Shown: positions 19,256-28,343 of the stretch, one piece after another
Numbering within the stretch: the stretch's first letter is position 1
Layout of the letters: every line of letters begins with the position of its first letter
Assembly (NCBI RefSeq): GCF_018364065.1
Contig: NZ_JAGZMO010000002.1
Coordinates: 248,001-312,000, forward strand
Length of the DNA: 64,000 nucleotides
Origin: Veillonella sp.
GTDB taxonomy: Bacteria > Bacillota > Negativicutes > Veillonellales > Veillonellaceae
Direction of reading: 5' to 3'
The notes under the pieces: generated by a model
The model's input: only the letters and a program-made list of their open reading frames with translations
Databases searched by the model: none
Told to the model about the DNA's origin: nothing
Made by a program: the position numbers and the translations under genes

Positions 19256-20440
19256 ATGCTTGATATTATAGGTGAAAAACTAGAAGAAAAAGCTATGATT
19301 AATTTTCTCCAACGGTTTAACGCCAATCCCTTTAAAGTAAAATTTAAAGACAATGAATTTATAATCGGTGAAGGTGCTCCCTTATTTACCGTAACTATGA
19401 AGGAACCAATTCCTGTAAGTAAATTAATAAGCAGTACCTCCATCGCTCTCGGCGAAGCTTACATGGACGGCACCCTCGATATTGAGGGCGACTTATACTA
19501 TGCGCTGAACCATTTTCTGGGGCAAATGGATCAATTTACAACAACCGGTGATGTGCTCAATAAATTGATGCACAATCCGCTCACAAAGAAACATCAGGCC
19601 GAAGAAGTGCAGAGCCATTACGACATTGGCAATGATTTCTATTCTCTTTGGCTGGATGAAACGATGCAATATTCCTGTGCGTATTTTAAAAATCCAGACG
19701 ACACATTATACGAAGCGCAAATGCATAAAATTGACCATATTTTAGATAAGTTATATTTAAAAGAAGGCATGCGCCTCTTAGACATCGGTTGCGGCTGGGG
19801 CTTCCTGCTCATCGAAGCGGCCAAGAAATATAAAATTAAAGGCACCGGCATTACTTTGAGCCACGAACAGTATGAAAAATTCCAGGAACGGATTAAGGAA
19901 AATCACTTGGAAGATTATCTGGAAGTGCGACTCATGGATTACCGCGACTTACCAAAATCGGGACTCACCTTTGACCGCGTTGTGAGCGTGGGCATGGTGG
20001 AACACGTAGGCCGTCAAAATTACCAGCTCTTCAATGATGCCGTTGATTCCGTCCTCGTAAAAGGCGGGCTCTTCTTACTTCATTTCATCAGCGGCATGAA
20101 TGAAAAGCCGGGCGACGCATGGATGAGCAAATACATCTTCCCGGGCGGCATGGTGCCAAGCCTTCGCGAAATGATTTCTGACATGACGGAAGATAACTTC
20201 CATGTACTGGACGTGGAAAATCTTCGCCTTCACTACAATTTGACCCTGTTGGAATGGGCCAAAAACTTCCACGCCCAACTTCCAACCATTCGTAAACAAT
20301 TCGACGAGCGATTCATTCGCATGTGGGACTTGTACCTGAACGGCTGCGCCGCCGCCTTCTACAACGGCATGATGGACTTGCATCAAATTCTGGCAACTAA
20401 AGGCATTAATAATGAATTACCATTAACTCGTTGGTACTAA
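19256..20440 (+). CDS. cfa: cyclopropane-fatty-acyl-phospholipid synthase
   Basis: A SAM-dependent enzyme, 394 residues, that adds a methylene bridge to unsaturated acyl chains of membrane lipids. Motifs: HYDIGNDFYSLWLD, the SAM-binding LDIGCGWGFLLIEAA, VSVGMVEHVG, and a C-terminal hydrophobic/aromatic region (CAAAFYNGMMDLHQ). Start ATG 19256 follows AAGGAGG at a slightly long spacing of about 11 bases. Cyclopropanation commonly protects stationary-phase or acid-stressed cells. Stands alone between its own promoter and terminator. Confidence 0.95.
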   Translation: MLDIIGEKLEEKAMINFLQRFNANPFKVKFKDNEFIIGEGAPLFTVTMKEPIPVSKLISSTSIALGEAYMDGTLDIEGDLYYALNHFLGQMDQFTTTGDVLNKLMHNPLTKKHQAEEVQSHYDIGNDFYSLWLDETMQYSCAYFKNPDDTLYEAQMHKIDHILDKLYLKEGMRLLDIGCGWGFLLIEAAKKYKIKGTGITLSHEQYEKFQERIKENHLEDYLEVRLMDYRDLPKSGLTFDRVVSVGMVEHVGRQNYQLFNDAVDSVLVKGGLFLLHFISGMNEKPGDAWMSKYIFPGGMVPSLREMISDMTEDNFHVLDVENLRLHYNLTLLEWAKNFHAQLPTIRKQFDERFIRMWDLYLNGCAAAFYNGMMDLHQILATKGINNELPLTRWY

Positions 20441-20519
20441 TTATATTGTCCTGTTAGTATTAGTTGGTATTAATAGTATTGTCCTGTTGGTATTAATTGT
20501 ATTGTCCTATTGGCATTAA
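20431..20519 (+). repeat. 23-bp tandem repeats beginning in the last codons of cfa
   Basis: Units start with TTGGTAYTAAT and contain ATTGTCCT. Unit 1 (20431) includes the final Trp-Tyr-stop codons; full copies start at 20464 and 20487, and a partial copy at 20510. Confidence 0.85.
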
Positions 20520-20531
20520 GCTGCACAAATA

Positions 20532-20564
20532 GAAAAGGAGACTTATGTAACATAAGTCTCCTTT
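20532..20564 (+). terminator. terminator of cfa
   Basis: AAAGGAGACTTATG/CATAAGTCTCCTTT hairpin with T-tail. It is nearly symmetric and may also stop the converging DUF554 transcript. Confidence 0.88.
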
Positions 20565-20612
20565 TTAATTTATCGGGATTACATCTACAGCTTTAATTTA
20601 TCTAGATTACAT

Positions 20613-21323
20613 CTACAGCCAAGCCCATAAAGCCGCCACGATTAAGGTTGGCAGCATGTTGGCAATGCGGATGTGTTTGTCCCATAAAAGGTTAACCCCT
20701 ACAAGGAATATCATGAGCGAGCCCGTAAGTGCGATATTACTTAAGGCCTGCGCCGTAAGCCATGGTGCAATGAACACAGCCAAAGCCGTAACCGCCCCTT
20801 GTAAAAACCCTACAGGAACCGCCGAATAGATGCAACCTTTCCCCATAGTGCTGGTCATAATCATGACAATAATACAGTCCATCATGGACTTCGCAATCAA
20901 AATGGATGGATCGCCCGACGCATCCTGAATGGACCCGATAATGGCCATGGCTCCGATGCAGACCGTAAAAGACGCTGTTAAAAAGCCGCTGATAAAACCG
21001 CCTTCGCCGTCATTTTTACTCTTTACCTTCAGCCAGTTGCCAAATGTTTCCAATTTGCCATCCAAGTCGAGCATTTCGCCAATGATGGTTCCCACCACAA
21101 AGGTAACAACCACCATCATAATATTCGTCATAGTCAAGTGGCCATTTTCAATAACCAGCGATTCTTTCATGGCGCCGCCAAAGCCGATAAATAAAATACA
21201 AACACTCATGGCGGCCATAAGTGTTTCCAACAATCGTTCTTTCAAAAAGCGCCGTGCCGTGAGGCCGATAATCCCGCCTACCACAATGAGCGCCATGTTA
21301 ATCAGCGTACCTGTTCCGGGCAT
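20613..21323 (-). CDS. DUF554-family membrane protein
   Basis: A 236-residue integral membrane protein with six or seven hydrophobic segments, matching the DUF554 (YdfK/YqgA) family. Typical family features are the N-terminal GTLINMALIVVGGIIG, the FIGFGGAMK stretch, FVVGTIIGEMLDLDG and the SIQDASGDPSIL loop. The function is unknown in the family. Start ATG 21323 follows GGGAG. It is a single gene converging on cfa. Confidence 0.85.
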   Translation of the reverse strand: MPGTGTLINMALIVVGGIIGLTARRFLKERLLETLMAAMSVCILFIGFGGAMKESLVIENGHLTMTNIMMVVVTFVVGTIIGEMLDLDGKLETFGNWLKVKSKNDGEGGFISGFLTASFTVCIGAMAIIGSIQDASGDPSILIAKSMMDCIIVMIMTSTMGKGCIYSAVPVGFLQGAVTALAVFIAPWLTAQALSNIALTGSLMIFLVGVNLLWDKHIRIANMLPTLIVAALWAWL

Positions 21324-21562
21324 ACTATCACTCCCAATGTCTCTTCAATGATTCGTTCTCTCTCAATAACTTCTGTTAATGGCTAAATTATACCACAGAA
21401 TTATATTTTATATAGACTTGAACGCAAGATTGTTGCACCACTATTTTCAATATTCAAAATAATTATTGATTAATATTTTTCAAAGTTTACTGAAATTGTT
21501 CACTATTTTTTTGCTTCCACATCTTTATGCTTCATATTTTTTACATAAATGTATTTTTCAAT
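21324..21562. other. intergenic region upstream of the flavoprotein gene
   Basis: AT-rich divergent promoter region; nothing else recognised. Confidence 0.4.
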
Positions 21563-21591
21563 TTGATATTTGTTGATTTCAGGCGTACAAT
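21563..21591 (+). promoter_or_regulatory. promoter of the flavoprotein-rubredoxin operon
   Basis: TTGATA (21563-21568), 17-base spacer, TACAAT (21586-21591). Confidence 0.65.
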
Positions 21592-21667
21592 AGAAGTAAA
21601 CATAATAGACTGATTAATGTTTGTTTTTAATATTGCATGATTTTCACACTGAAAAGAGGTAATGACT

Positions 21668-23149
21668 ATGAACGAACAATTAGCTTTCTTTAGGAAGCCG
21701 GAACCGATTACGGACATCAAAGATGTCAAAACCTATGACATTGTCGTTGTTGGCGCCGGTTCGCCGGGGGTACCATGTGCGCTGAAAGCTGCAGAATTAG
21801 GTGCCAAAGTTGCCATTGTTCAGAAACTGAAATCCGCCATGGCCGGCGGCAATTTCGGTGCGGGCGTGTTACTGGACAAGAGCGATCCTTACGACGTAGC
21901 TCGTTTGGTTACTTTACTGGAAGCATCGGCAGACCATCGCGCTAAGCGAGGCCTCATTGAAATGTGGGCGAACCACTCCGGCGAAGCGGTAAGTTGGGTT
22001 ATTGAACAGGCCAAGCTGGCAGGTGCTCAGGTTAAAGATATGGGCACACCGGTTCATACAGCCCTTCTAAAAAAACATGGCTTCAAAATTGAGTTTACCA
22101 CTTGTGTTTTCGGCCCAAAACCATACAATACAGGTCAAGGTATGAAAGCACTTTGTAAGATGGCGGAAGAACGGGGCATCGACATTTACTACGGTACTCC
22201 GGGCCAACAGCTTGTGCAGGACGAAACCGGCCGAGTTACCGGCGTTATCGCCAAGTCTCCGGACGGATACATCCAGTTAAACGGCACTAAGGGCGTTGTT
22301 CTCGCCACCGGCGACTATGCCAATAATGATGAAATGATGCATTATTATTTACCTGATATGGATAATTTAGGCCGTAAGCGTTTCGGTTATGACGGCGACG
22401 GTCATAAAATGATTGCCTGGGTGGGCGGCCGCATGGAACATGTAGGCCATACGAAAATGGCCCATGATATGGACGCAGGCCCTGCCTCTATGATGGACTC
22501 TCCATATTTACGCGTAAAAATGAACGGCAAACGCTTCTGCGATGAAGCACTGGGCATGGATTTAATGAACTGCTACTTAACAAGCAAGGAAGACCAAGGT
22601 CACTATTGTCAGGTTTTCGACAGTACATATATTGATCAAGCCAAACGATTGGGCCTCGGTTTCGAAGATTTCGAATCCATTAAGCATTGGATGCCGGAAG
22701 AAACTGAAGTGGAACACACCGGCGTTGTACCGGGCCTCATCGCTACATTTAAAGCGGACACATTGGAAGAATTGGCTGCTAAGCTGAAAATTACAGACGT
22801 ACCTACATTTGTAGCTACAGTAAAACGATACAATGAAATGGCGGAAGCCGGTCGCGATGTGGAATTCGGCGTAGAGCCTGAAAACCTCTGCCCGGTTCTG
22901 AAACCACCGTTCTATGGCATCCATCGCCATATTCGTTTCACAGTCTCCTGCTCCGGCATGGTTGTTAATGAACGACTCCAAGTCGTGGACGCAGAAGACA
23001 AACCAATTGAAGGTCTTTATGCCGCAGGCAATTTAGCAGGTCATTTCTATGGCAGTACCGACTATCCATTGGACGTATTTGGCTTAAACTTAGGCCATAA
23101 CTATACCCAAGGATACGTGATTGCCAAAGAATTGATGGGCGAATTGTAA
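21668..23149 (+). CDS. FAD-dependent oxidoreductase, fumarate reductase flavoprotein-like
   Basis: A 493-residue flavoprotein of the fumarate reductase/succinate dehydrogenase flavoprotein superfamily. The dinucleotide-binding site is VVVGAGSPGVPCALKAAELG near residues 26-45; VVLATGDYAND-like sequence and the C-terminal GLYAAGNLAGHFYG complete the FAD fold. There is no signal peptide, heme or flavinyl domain, so it is cytoplasmic and takes electrons from a separate donor. ATG 21668 fits the AGAGG site better than ATG 21662. The rubredoxin gene follows 58 bases later and is a plausible partner. Substrate unknown; fumarate cannot be assumed. Confidence 0.8.
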   Translation: MNEQLAFFRKPEPITDIKDVKTYDIVVVGAGSPGVPCALKAAELGAKVAIVQKLKSAMAGGNFGAGVLLDKSDPYDVARLVTLLEASADHRAKRGLIEMWANHSGEAVSWVIEQAKLAGAQVKDMGTPVHTALLKKHGFKIEFTTCVFGPKPYNTGQGMKALCKMAEERGIDIYYGTPGQQLVQDETGRVTGVIAKSPDGYIQLNGTKGVVLATGDYANNDEMMHYYLPDMDNLGRKRFGYDGDGHKMIAWVGGRMEHVGHTKMAHDMDAGPASMMDSPYLRVKMNGKRFCDEALGMDLMNCYLTSKEDQGHYCQVFDSTYIDQAKRLGLGFEDFESIKHWMPEETEVEHTGVVPGLIATFKADTLEELAAKLKITDVPTFVATVKRYNEMAEAGRDVEFGVEPENLCPVLKPPFYGIHRHIRFTVSCSGMVVNERLQVVDAEDKPIEGLYAAGNLAGHFYGSTDYPLDVFGLNLGHNYTQGYVIAKELMGEL

Positions 23150-23207
23150 AACGACAAGACATATATTAGCCAAGAGGCGTGTTGTGATTCCTAAGGAGGA
23201 ATGAACT

Positions 23208-23345
23208 ATGAAAGACAAATATGTTTGCTCCGTTTGTGGTTATGTGTATGATGAAGCAGCTGAAGGCGTAGCTTTCGCTGATTTACCTGATGATTGGGAA
23301 TGCCCAACTTGTGGCGTGCCAAAAGAAAAATTTGAAAAAATGTAA
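23208..23345 (+). CDS. rubredoxin
   Basis: A 45-residue rubredoxin, a one-iron electron carrier of anaerobes. Both iron-binding loops are intact: CSVCGYVYDE near the N terminus and CPTCGVPKEKFE at the C terminus, with the usual DLPDDW between them. Start ATG 23208 follows AAGGAGG. It closes a two-gene unit with the flavoprotein and is followed by a terminator. Confidence 0.97.
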   Translation: MKDKYVCSVCGYVYDEAAEGVAFADLPDDWECPTCGVPKEKFEKM

Positions 23346-23382
23346 TGTAAAACTAAGTTAGAATCCTTCCTTTGAAAACGTA

Positions 23383-23427
23383 AAAAAGCTCCTGTAAGAC
23401 GATGATACATCGCTTTACAGGAGTTTT
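23383..23427 (+). terminator. terminator after rubredoxin
   Basis: AGCTCCTGTAAG...CTTTACAGGAGTT stem followed by TTTTT. Confidence 0.85.
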
Positions 23428-23468
23428 TGAATTACATATAATTTTTATCGAATTTAGGGCAAAAAAAA

Positions 23469-23559
23469 TGGCGGAGGATTAGGGATTCGAACCCTAGCGA
23501 CGGTAACCCGCCCTAACGATTTAGCAAACCGTCCTCTTCAGCCTCTTGAGTAATCCTCC
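23469..23559 (-). tRNA. tRNA-Ser(GCU)
   Basis: A 91-base type II tRNA with a long variable arm. Acceptor GGAGGAT pairs with ATCCTCC, the discriminator is G, CCA is encoded, the anticodon loop is TTTGCTAAA with anticodon GCU, and the T loop is GGTTCGAATCC. It lies alone. Confidence 0.97.
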
Positions 23560-23695
23560 AGTAGTCATAACTACTGAATAAGTATATCATTTTCATTCGA
23601 ATATTGTCAATACTGTATAAAAATTTTGTCCGAATATGGTAAATTAAACTAATAAACTATGATAAACAGGAATAAACGGCTATAGACCGGAAAAT

Positions 23696-23755
23696 AAAAA
23701 CCTCTATTGAACAACGATTCCATCGGATCTCGCCATCAATAGAGGTTTTATTTTA
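23696..23755. terminator. bidirectional terminator
   Basis: ACCTCTATTGA...TCAATAGAGGT stem, T-rich on both sides, between the tRNA and the multicopper oxidase gene. Confidence 0.75.
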
Positions 23756-23773
23756 TATATTTTTTGCTATCGG

Positions 23774-23794
23774 ATCCCTAATCCTCCGCCATTT
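23774..23794 (+). repeat. inverted 21-bp copy of the tRNA-Ser 3' end
   Basis: Exact reverse complement of 23466-23486, i.e. the last 18 bases of the tRNA including CCA plus three flanking bases. It lies about 290 bases away in opposite orientation. Confidence 0.9.
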
Positions 23795-23854
23795 CAGCGA
23801 AGAATAGAAATAGTTAACTACAAGCCAAAGGCTTTATCACGTCCGAATAAGAGT

Positions 23855-25543
23855 TTATTTTACTTGCAACTGCAACATCATGCCGTTTTCTTCGTGTTCA
23901 AGGATATGGCAGTGAACCATGAAGATACCAGGCTGTGTGAAGTGGATTCTAATGCGAACGTTTTCACCAGGTGCTACAGAGATTGTATCTTTCAAGCCTC
24001 TTTCGTCAGGTGTTGTAGGCACGCCGTTACGGGACACTACTTCAAATTGTACGCCGTGAATATGGAATGGATGGATCATACCCATCATGCCGTCAGAGTT
24101 GGAGATTTCCCAAACTTCAGTGCTCCCTAATTTTGCAGTCAAATCAATGCGGTCCATGGAGAATTTTTTACCGTTAATGGTTACATCTTTTGCCATGCCG
24201 GACATAACGATATGCTGCGCAATTTTATCAGTTGTAGCCGCTTTTTGAAGTTCTTCGTCATGTTTCTTTGTTTCAAAGTTCCATGTAGGAATTGTGTTAT
24301 TAACACTTGCCGCACTATCTGTATTCCAGGATGCCGCTTTTCTGAATTCCAATACATTGATAGTTCCGTTCTGTGTTACCAAGCTTGGAAGTTTGTCGGC
24401 ATTTGCATAACGGGAGAAATCAATCAATACTTCAGCGCGTTCGCCCGGTACTAAGGTGATTTCTTGCGTTGCTACCGGTGCTTCCAATAATCCGCCGTCA
24501 CTGGCGATTTGATACATAGTAGAACCATCGCTTAAACGAAGTGTCATGTTACGTGCATTCGAACCGTCCAACAAGCGAACACGAACTAATTTCTTAGGCA
24601 CTTCAAAGTATGGATTAATTGTGCCGTTCACTACTAATGTATCACCATAAACGCCGTCATCGGAGTAAGCGGATTTATAATCCCATTGGTTGTCTTTTGT
24701 AAATAAACGGTCTTGAATGGCTACCGGAATATCATCTACACCGTATTCATGAGGCAAGTTCAATTTACCGATTTCATTGTCATCGATGACAATCAGCCCT
24801 GCCAATCCTTTATATACCTGGCTTGCTGTAGAGCCCATAGCATGTGGATGGAACCAAGCTGTGCCTGCCGGTTGATTTACAGTGAATTCAATTTTACCGG
24901 TGCCGCCGTTAGCAGCGATTGGATAATGAGGACCACCGTCCACATCGGAACGAACGACCAAACCATGCCAGTGGAATGTTGTTGCTTCCGGTAAATTGTT
25001 AGTTAAATTAATGGTTACTTTTTCACCGCGTTTCATAAGTAACGCAGGGCCCAACACATTGCCGTTGTAACCATATGTAGCCGTTTTTTGACCGTCTTTA
25101 ATATCGCTTTCACCGGTCTGCGCAGTCACGTTGTATACCATACGGCCATTTCCGTCAGGGGTACCTTTAACCAATGGAGGAATCGCCAAAGGACGTGGTG
25201 CCTGAGTAGACTGATGAAGTGTCATTGCTTCATCGTGCATGCCCATCATGCCCTGACCGGACATCATATTGTTCATCATCGTATTATGCATGGAATTTTG
25301 GTTCATCATGCCATTCATCATTGAACCGTTCATCATGCCATTGCCGTAGTTTTGGTTCGAGCTGCTCTGACCCATCATAGTATTCATCATGCTGTTCATG
25401 GAGTCTTGATCCATTACATCCTGACTCATCATACTTTGATTCATCATGCCGTTCATCATTTGCGCGTTTACCACATAGCCGCTGCCGGTCATCAAAGTCA
25501 CAGCTAAGGCAAGTTTCGCCAATTTCATTTGATTTATTTTCAT
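23855..25543 (-). CDS. multicopper oxidase with Met-rich N-terminal extension
   Basis: A secreted laccase/CueO-type oxidase of 562 residues with a Sec signal peptide (cleavage probably after VVNAQ). All copper sites are visible: HWHGL, HPHAMGS, HPFHIHG near residue 495, and HCHILEHEENGMM at the C terminus with its axial Met. Between signal peptide and catalytic fold, roughly residues 28-105 hold about 27 methionines in MMN/MMNG-type repeats, a likely Cu(I)-binding segment. The CueO Met-rich insert sits in domain 3, so this placement differs. Likely role: periplasmic cuprous-ion oxidation and copper tolerance (inference). Confidence 0.93.
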   Translation of the reverse strand: MKINQMKLAKLALAVTLMTGSGYVVNAQMMNGMMNQSMMSQDVMDQDSMNSMMNTMMGQSSSNQNYGNGMMNGSMMNGMMNQNSMHNTMMNNMMSGQGMMGMHDEAMTLHQSTQAPRPLAIPPLVKGTPDGNGRMVYNVTAQTGESDIKDGQKTATYGYNGNVLGPALLMKRGEKVTINLTNNLPEATTFHWHGLVVRSDVDGGPHYPIAANGGTGKIEFTVNQPAGTAWFHPHAMGSTASQVYKGLAGLIVIDDNEIGKLNLPHEYGVDDIPVAIQDRLFTKDNQWDYKSAYSDDGVYGDTLVVNGTINPYFEVPKKLVRVRLLDGSNARNMTLRLSDGSTMYQIASDGGLLEAPVATQEITLVPGERAEVLIDFSRYANADKLPSLVTQNGTINVLEFRKAASWNTDSAASVNNTIPTWNFETKKHDEELQKAATTDKIAQHIVMSGMAKDVTINGKKFSMDRIDLTAKLGSTEVWEISNSDGMMGMIHPFHIHGVQFEVVSRNGVPTTPDERGLKDTISVAPGENVRIRIHFTQPGIFMVHCHILEHEENGMMLQLQVK

Positions 25544-25643
25544 CGTTGTATCAATCCTTTCTCACACAACAATGTGTATCTAAAACACAACTTAGGTTAT
25601 CAGTAAAACCGGTTTACTGTTACACAACAGCACATTTCCGTTC

Positions 25644-25665
25644 TATGTTGTTACATAACAACATA
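25644..25665. promoter_or_regulatory. 22-bp palindrome upstream of the multicopper oxidase gene
   Basis: TATGTTGTTA and TAACAACATA arms around a central CA. A half copy (CATAACAACATAT) recurs about 20 bases on, and related ACACAACA words occur closer to the gene. Operator-like; regulator unknown. Confidence 0.55.
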
Positions 25666-25763
25666 TTTGATTTCTTTGCTTTCACATAACAACATATTTA
25701 ATTTTTTCGAAGTACAACCAGTTCACAATTATCATAGCACGATAGGCCGGAAGGCTCAATACG

Positions 25764-25775
25764 GGGGTATACCCC
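25764..25775. promoter_or_regulatory. GGGGTATACCCC palindrome, possible copper-regulator site
   Basis: A perfect 12-base palindrome inside ATACGGGGGTATACCCCTA; a half site TATACCCCTA recurs at about 25849-25859. The base pattern resembles CsoR-type copper operators (TACCC...GGGTA). No csoR gene is in the window. Confidence 0.45.
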
Positions 25776-25781
25776 TAAAAT

Positions 25782-25836
25782 TAAAACTGCTATCCCCGTG
25801 CGCTTATCCAGTACGCACAGAAATAGCAGTTTCTAT
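25782..25836 (-). terminator. long hairpin, probable minus-strand terminator
   Basis: AAACTGCTAT...ATAGCAGTTT outer stem with an inner GTGCG/CGCAC stem; T-rich on the minus side. It would end the cysK-cysE transcript or insulate the oxidase promoter. The rest of 25837-26109 shows nothing recognisable. Confidence 0.5.
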
Positions 25837-26109
25837 TGCAAAAGTGTTATATACCCCTACTTACTATAGGTATTTTATCCGATTCCTTTTGACAAATTTA
25901 TGATAATCAGTGTCTCTCTCAATATAAGTCCCTGTTTTCAGGGGGAAGTGTATCTTTTCTCTCTTTTGGTTTTGTTTTAATGCTTAAGGATTAGTCCATT
26001 GTCGGCCTTGGCTTTTATTTTGCCTTGACTGGCAAATGAATCGAACCGGTTTATTTCAGACATTTGATTGTCACATCCACGTCTACGATAAAAAAGTTTT
26101 TGTCTTCTT

Positions 26110-26739
26110 CTAAATAAACCAAGCCATTTCATCTGTCATGTCTTTAGGTAAAAAAGCCACTTTATGCCGAGGTTTGCGCTTACTGCTTTCCACGATGTGG
26201 ATGGCACGTTTCGGTTTGCGCACGACGATATTTTCCGGTTCTGTTTCGTAAATTACTACGTTAGCCGGTACATCGCGTTTAATAACTAAGTTACAGCCGA
26301 TGCGGCTGCCGTCGCCAATGGTTATATCGCCCAGCACCTTTGTGCCGGCGCCGATAAGTACATCATTGCCTACGGTCGGATGGCGTTTCACCCGTCGGGA
26401 GCTCATGCCGCCCAGCGTAACGCCGTGGAACAAGGTTACATTGTCGCCTACAATCGCCGTTTCACCTATAACCACACCCATACCGTGATCGATGAATAAA
26501 CCGGCTCCAATTTGGGCGCCCGGATGGATTTCTATACCGGTAGAATTCCGTCCATGGAGTGCCACACGGCGCGCCAGCAGTTTAAACCCGTGTTTATATA
26601 AACGATGGGCGAAAAAGTGCCAAAACAACGCTTTAATGTGCGGATAGGTCCACAGAACCATGAGCACCGAAGTGGCTGCCGGATCTGAGTCCATCACTCG
26701 TTTAATATTGTACCGAATAGATCTCCATAACTTCTTCAT
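26110..26739 (-). CDS. cysE: serine O-acetyltransferase
   Basis: CysE, 209 residues, makes O-acetylserine from serine and acetyl-CoA. The short N-terminal helical domain is followed by left-handed beta-helix hexapeptide repeats with GIEIHPGAQIGAGLFIDHG and the catalytic-type HGVTLGG segment. Start ATG 26739 follows GGGAGG. It lies 72 bases after cysK on the same strand, so both steps of cysteine synthesis sit under the upstream Cys T-box. Confidence 0.95.
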   Translation of the reverse strand: MKKLWRSIRYNIKRVMDSDPAATSVLMVLWTYPHIKALFWHFFAHRLYKHGFKLLARRVALHGRNSTGIEIHPGAQIGAGLFIDHGMGVVIGETAIVGDNVTLFHGVTLGGMSSRRVKRHPTVGNDVLIGAGTKVLGDITIGDGSRIGCNLVIKRDVPANVVIYETEPENIVVRKPKRAIHIVESSKRKPRHKVAFLPKDMTDEMAWFI

Positions 26740-26811
26740 AGGGCCTCCCGTTTATATCGTCCTAACCTTAATTCCATCGGCATTCCACTGAAACGTAAGC
26801 ACCTTGATAGC

Positions 26812-27732
26812 TTATGCTTTTACGTATTCTACATCGCCGAATTCAAGCATAGATAAGTATTTTTCAACTCCGTCCGGAGCGATAGCCACAACTGCAACGC
26901 CAGGATTCTGAGCTGCCAAGTCTTTTGCGGCTTTAATAGCTGCGCCTGCGGAAATACCGATGCTGATACCGGTTTCGCGCATAAATGTTTGTACTTGGTC
27001 AATAGCATCGCTGTCAGTTACTGTGCGAACTTCGTCCATCAAGCTGCGGTCGAAGTTGTCAGGAATAAAGCCGGCGCCGATACCTTGAATCTTATGTGCG
27101 CCACCTTTACCTTCAGAAATCATAGGAGAACCTGCCGGTTCAACTGCGACTGCTTTTACATCTTTTTTAAGTTCTTTCAACTTACGGGCAACCCCTGTGA
27201 AAGTACCACCTGTGCCGATACCGGCTACTACGATGCCTACATTAGGAACTTGTTCGAAAATTTCAGCACCGGTTGTTTCGTAGTGAATTGCAGGATTTGC
27301 AGGGTTCACGAATTGGCCTAATGTTACAGCACTTGGATTGTTATCAAGAATTTCCTGTGCCTTAGCAAGAGCACCCTTCATACCGGTTTCTTTTGGTGTT
27401 AATACTAATTGAGCACCATACGCTTTTACTAATTCGCGGCGTTCTTTACTCATACTTTCAGGCATTAAGATAACAACTTTGATACCGAGAACTGCACCAA
27501 GCATAGCAAGGGCGATACCGGTGTTGCCGCTGGTAGCTTCTACTAAAATTGTGTCCTTTTTAATCAGGCCTTTTTCCTGTGCATCACGCAACATACCGTA
27601 TACGGCACGGTCTTTAACGCTGCCGCCGGCATTGTATTTTTCCAATTTTACATATACGTTAGTATCTTTAATTTGATAAACAGGTGTATTACCGATTAAT
27701 TGCAAAGTATCATTTACAGGTTTCATACTCAT
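26812..27732 (-). CDS. cysK: cysteine synthase (O-acetylserine sulfhydrylase)
   Basis: PLP enzyme of 306 residues converting O-acetylserine and sulfide to cysteine. Motifs: LIGNTPVY, PLP lysine in GGSVKDRAVYGM, substrate loop EATSGNTGIALA, phosphate loop GIGTGGTFTG, and GISAGAA. Start ATG 27732 follows AGGAAGAG. First gene behind a Cys-specifying T-box and co-directional with cysE. Confidence 0.95.
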   Translation of the reverse strand: MSMKPVNDTLQLIGNTPVYQIKDTNVYVKLEKYNAGGSVKDRAVYGMLRDAQEKGLIKKDTILVEATSGNTGIALAMLGAVLGIKVVILMPESMSKERRELVKAYGAQLVLTPKETGMKGALAKAQEILDNNPSAVTLGQFVNPANPAIHYETTGAEIFEQVPNVGIVVAGIGTGGTFTGVARKLKELKKDVKAVAVEPAGSPMISEGKGGAHKIQGIGAGFIPDNFDRSLMDEVRTVTDSDAIDQVQTFMRETGISIGISAGAAIKAAKDLAAQNPGVAVVAIAPDGVEKYLSMLEFGDVEYVKA

Positions 27733-27983
27733 TGTCTCTCTCTTCCTTTCATCAATTACATTTCGTATTTCTGAAATTATTATATTTTGTTTACTTTTAC
27801 TTCCACTTACACGGCTCGATGTTATCTCGCCATACGATTTGAACAAATGATATCACATATCTACGAATCCATACATTTGTTAATTCATACATGGGCAACC
27901 CTGCAGTAGTCAGCCGTATATGTCATGTAAAATTAGCAAATCTATAAATCCGAAGATGTATGCGATGTGCCTCGATGTTGCAA

Positions 27984-28337
27984 TAAAAAAAGCCCTTGAT
28001 CACATCGTGACCAAGGGCGATATATCGCGGTTCCACCTTGTTTTATTTGACGCATGCGCCGAAGCGTTCATCAAATATCTCATACTGTACAGGCCTTTAA
28101 TTATTCCAAAGACTGTATACAGATTCGCTGTAACGGGCGACTCCCGAAAAAGACTCCCCATCGATAACGCTGACCAATACTTCCTCTGAAGCATTAATCT
28201 GTTATCTTTGCTTTGCCTTCCTAACTCCAAGATGCACTTCCATATATGTCCTACGACCCGCTCTCACCGTCCGGGCTCTCTGCACATACTTCATATATGT
28301 ACTCTTCTTTTCATCGTTTAAGCTCTATTCAAATCAT
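27984..28337 (-). promoter_or_regulatory. T-box leader, Cys (UGC) specifier
   Basis: tRNA-sensing antitermination leader for cysK-cysE. Seen on the minus strand: AGAGAG bulge and GGTGAGAGC of stem I, specifier TGC at 28234-28236 in GGAAGTGCATCTTGGAG, T-box core AGGTGGAACCGCG at 28026-28038, and the terminator GCCCTTGRTCAC hairpin with T-tail. The TGGA antiterminator bulge would pair with a tRNA ending UCCA, as tRNA-Cys does. Uncharged tRNA-Cys should favour readthrough. Confidence 0.93.
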
Positions 28338-28343
28338 AAACCT

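Noticed and set aside
23469..23794. Integrated mobile element at tRNA-Ser
   Set aside because: No integrase or cargo genes are present, and the tRNA fragment copy is inverted, not direct, so only a remnant can be proposed.
28000..28230. 76-codon minus-strand frame in the Cys T-box
   Set aside because: It overlaps the conserved T-box core and specifier region; the conservation is explained by RNA structure.
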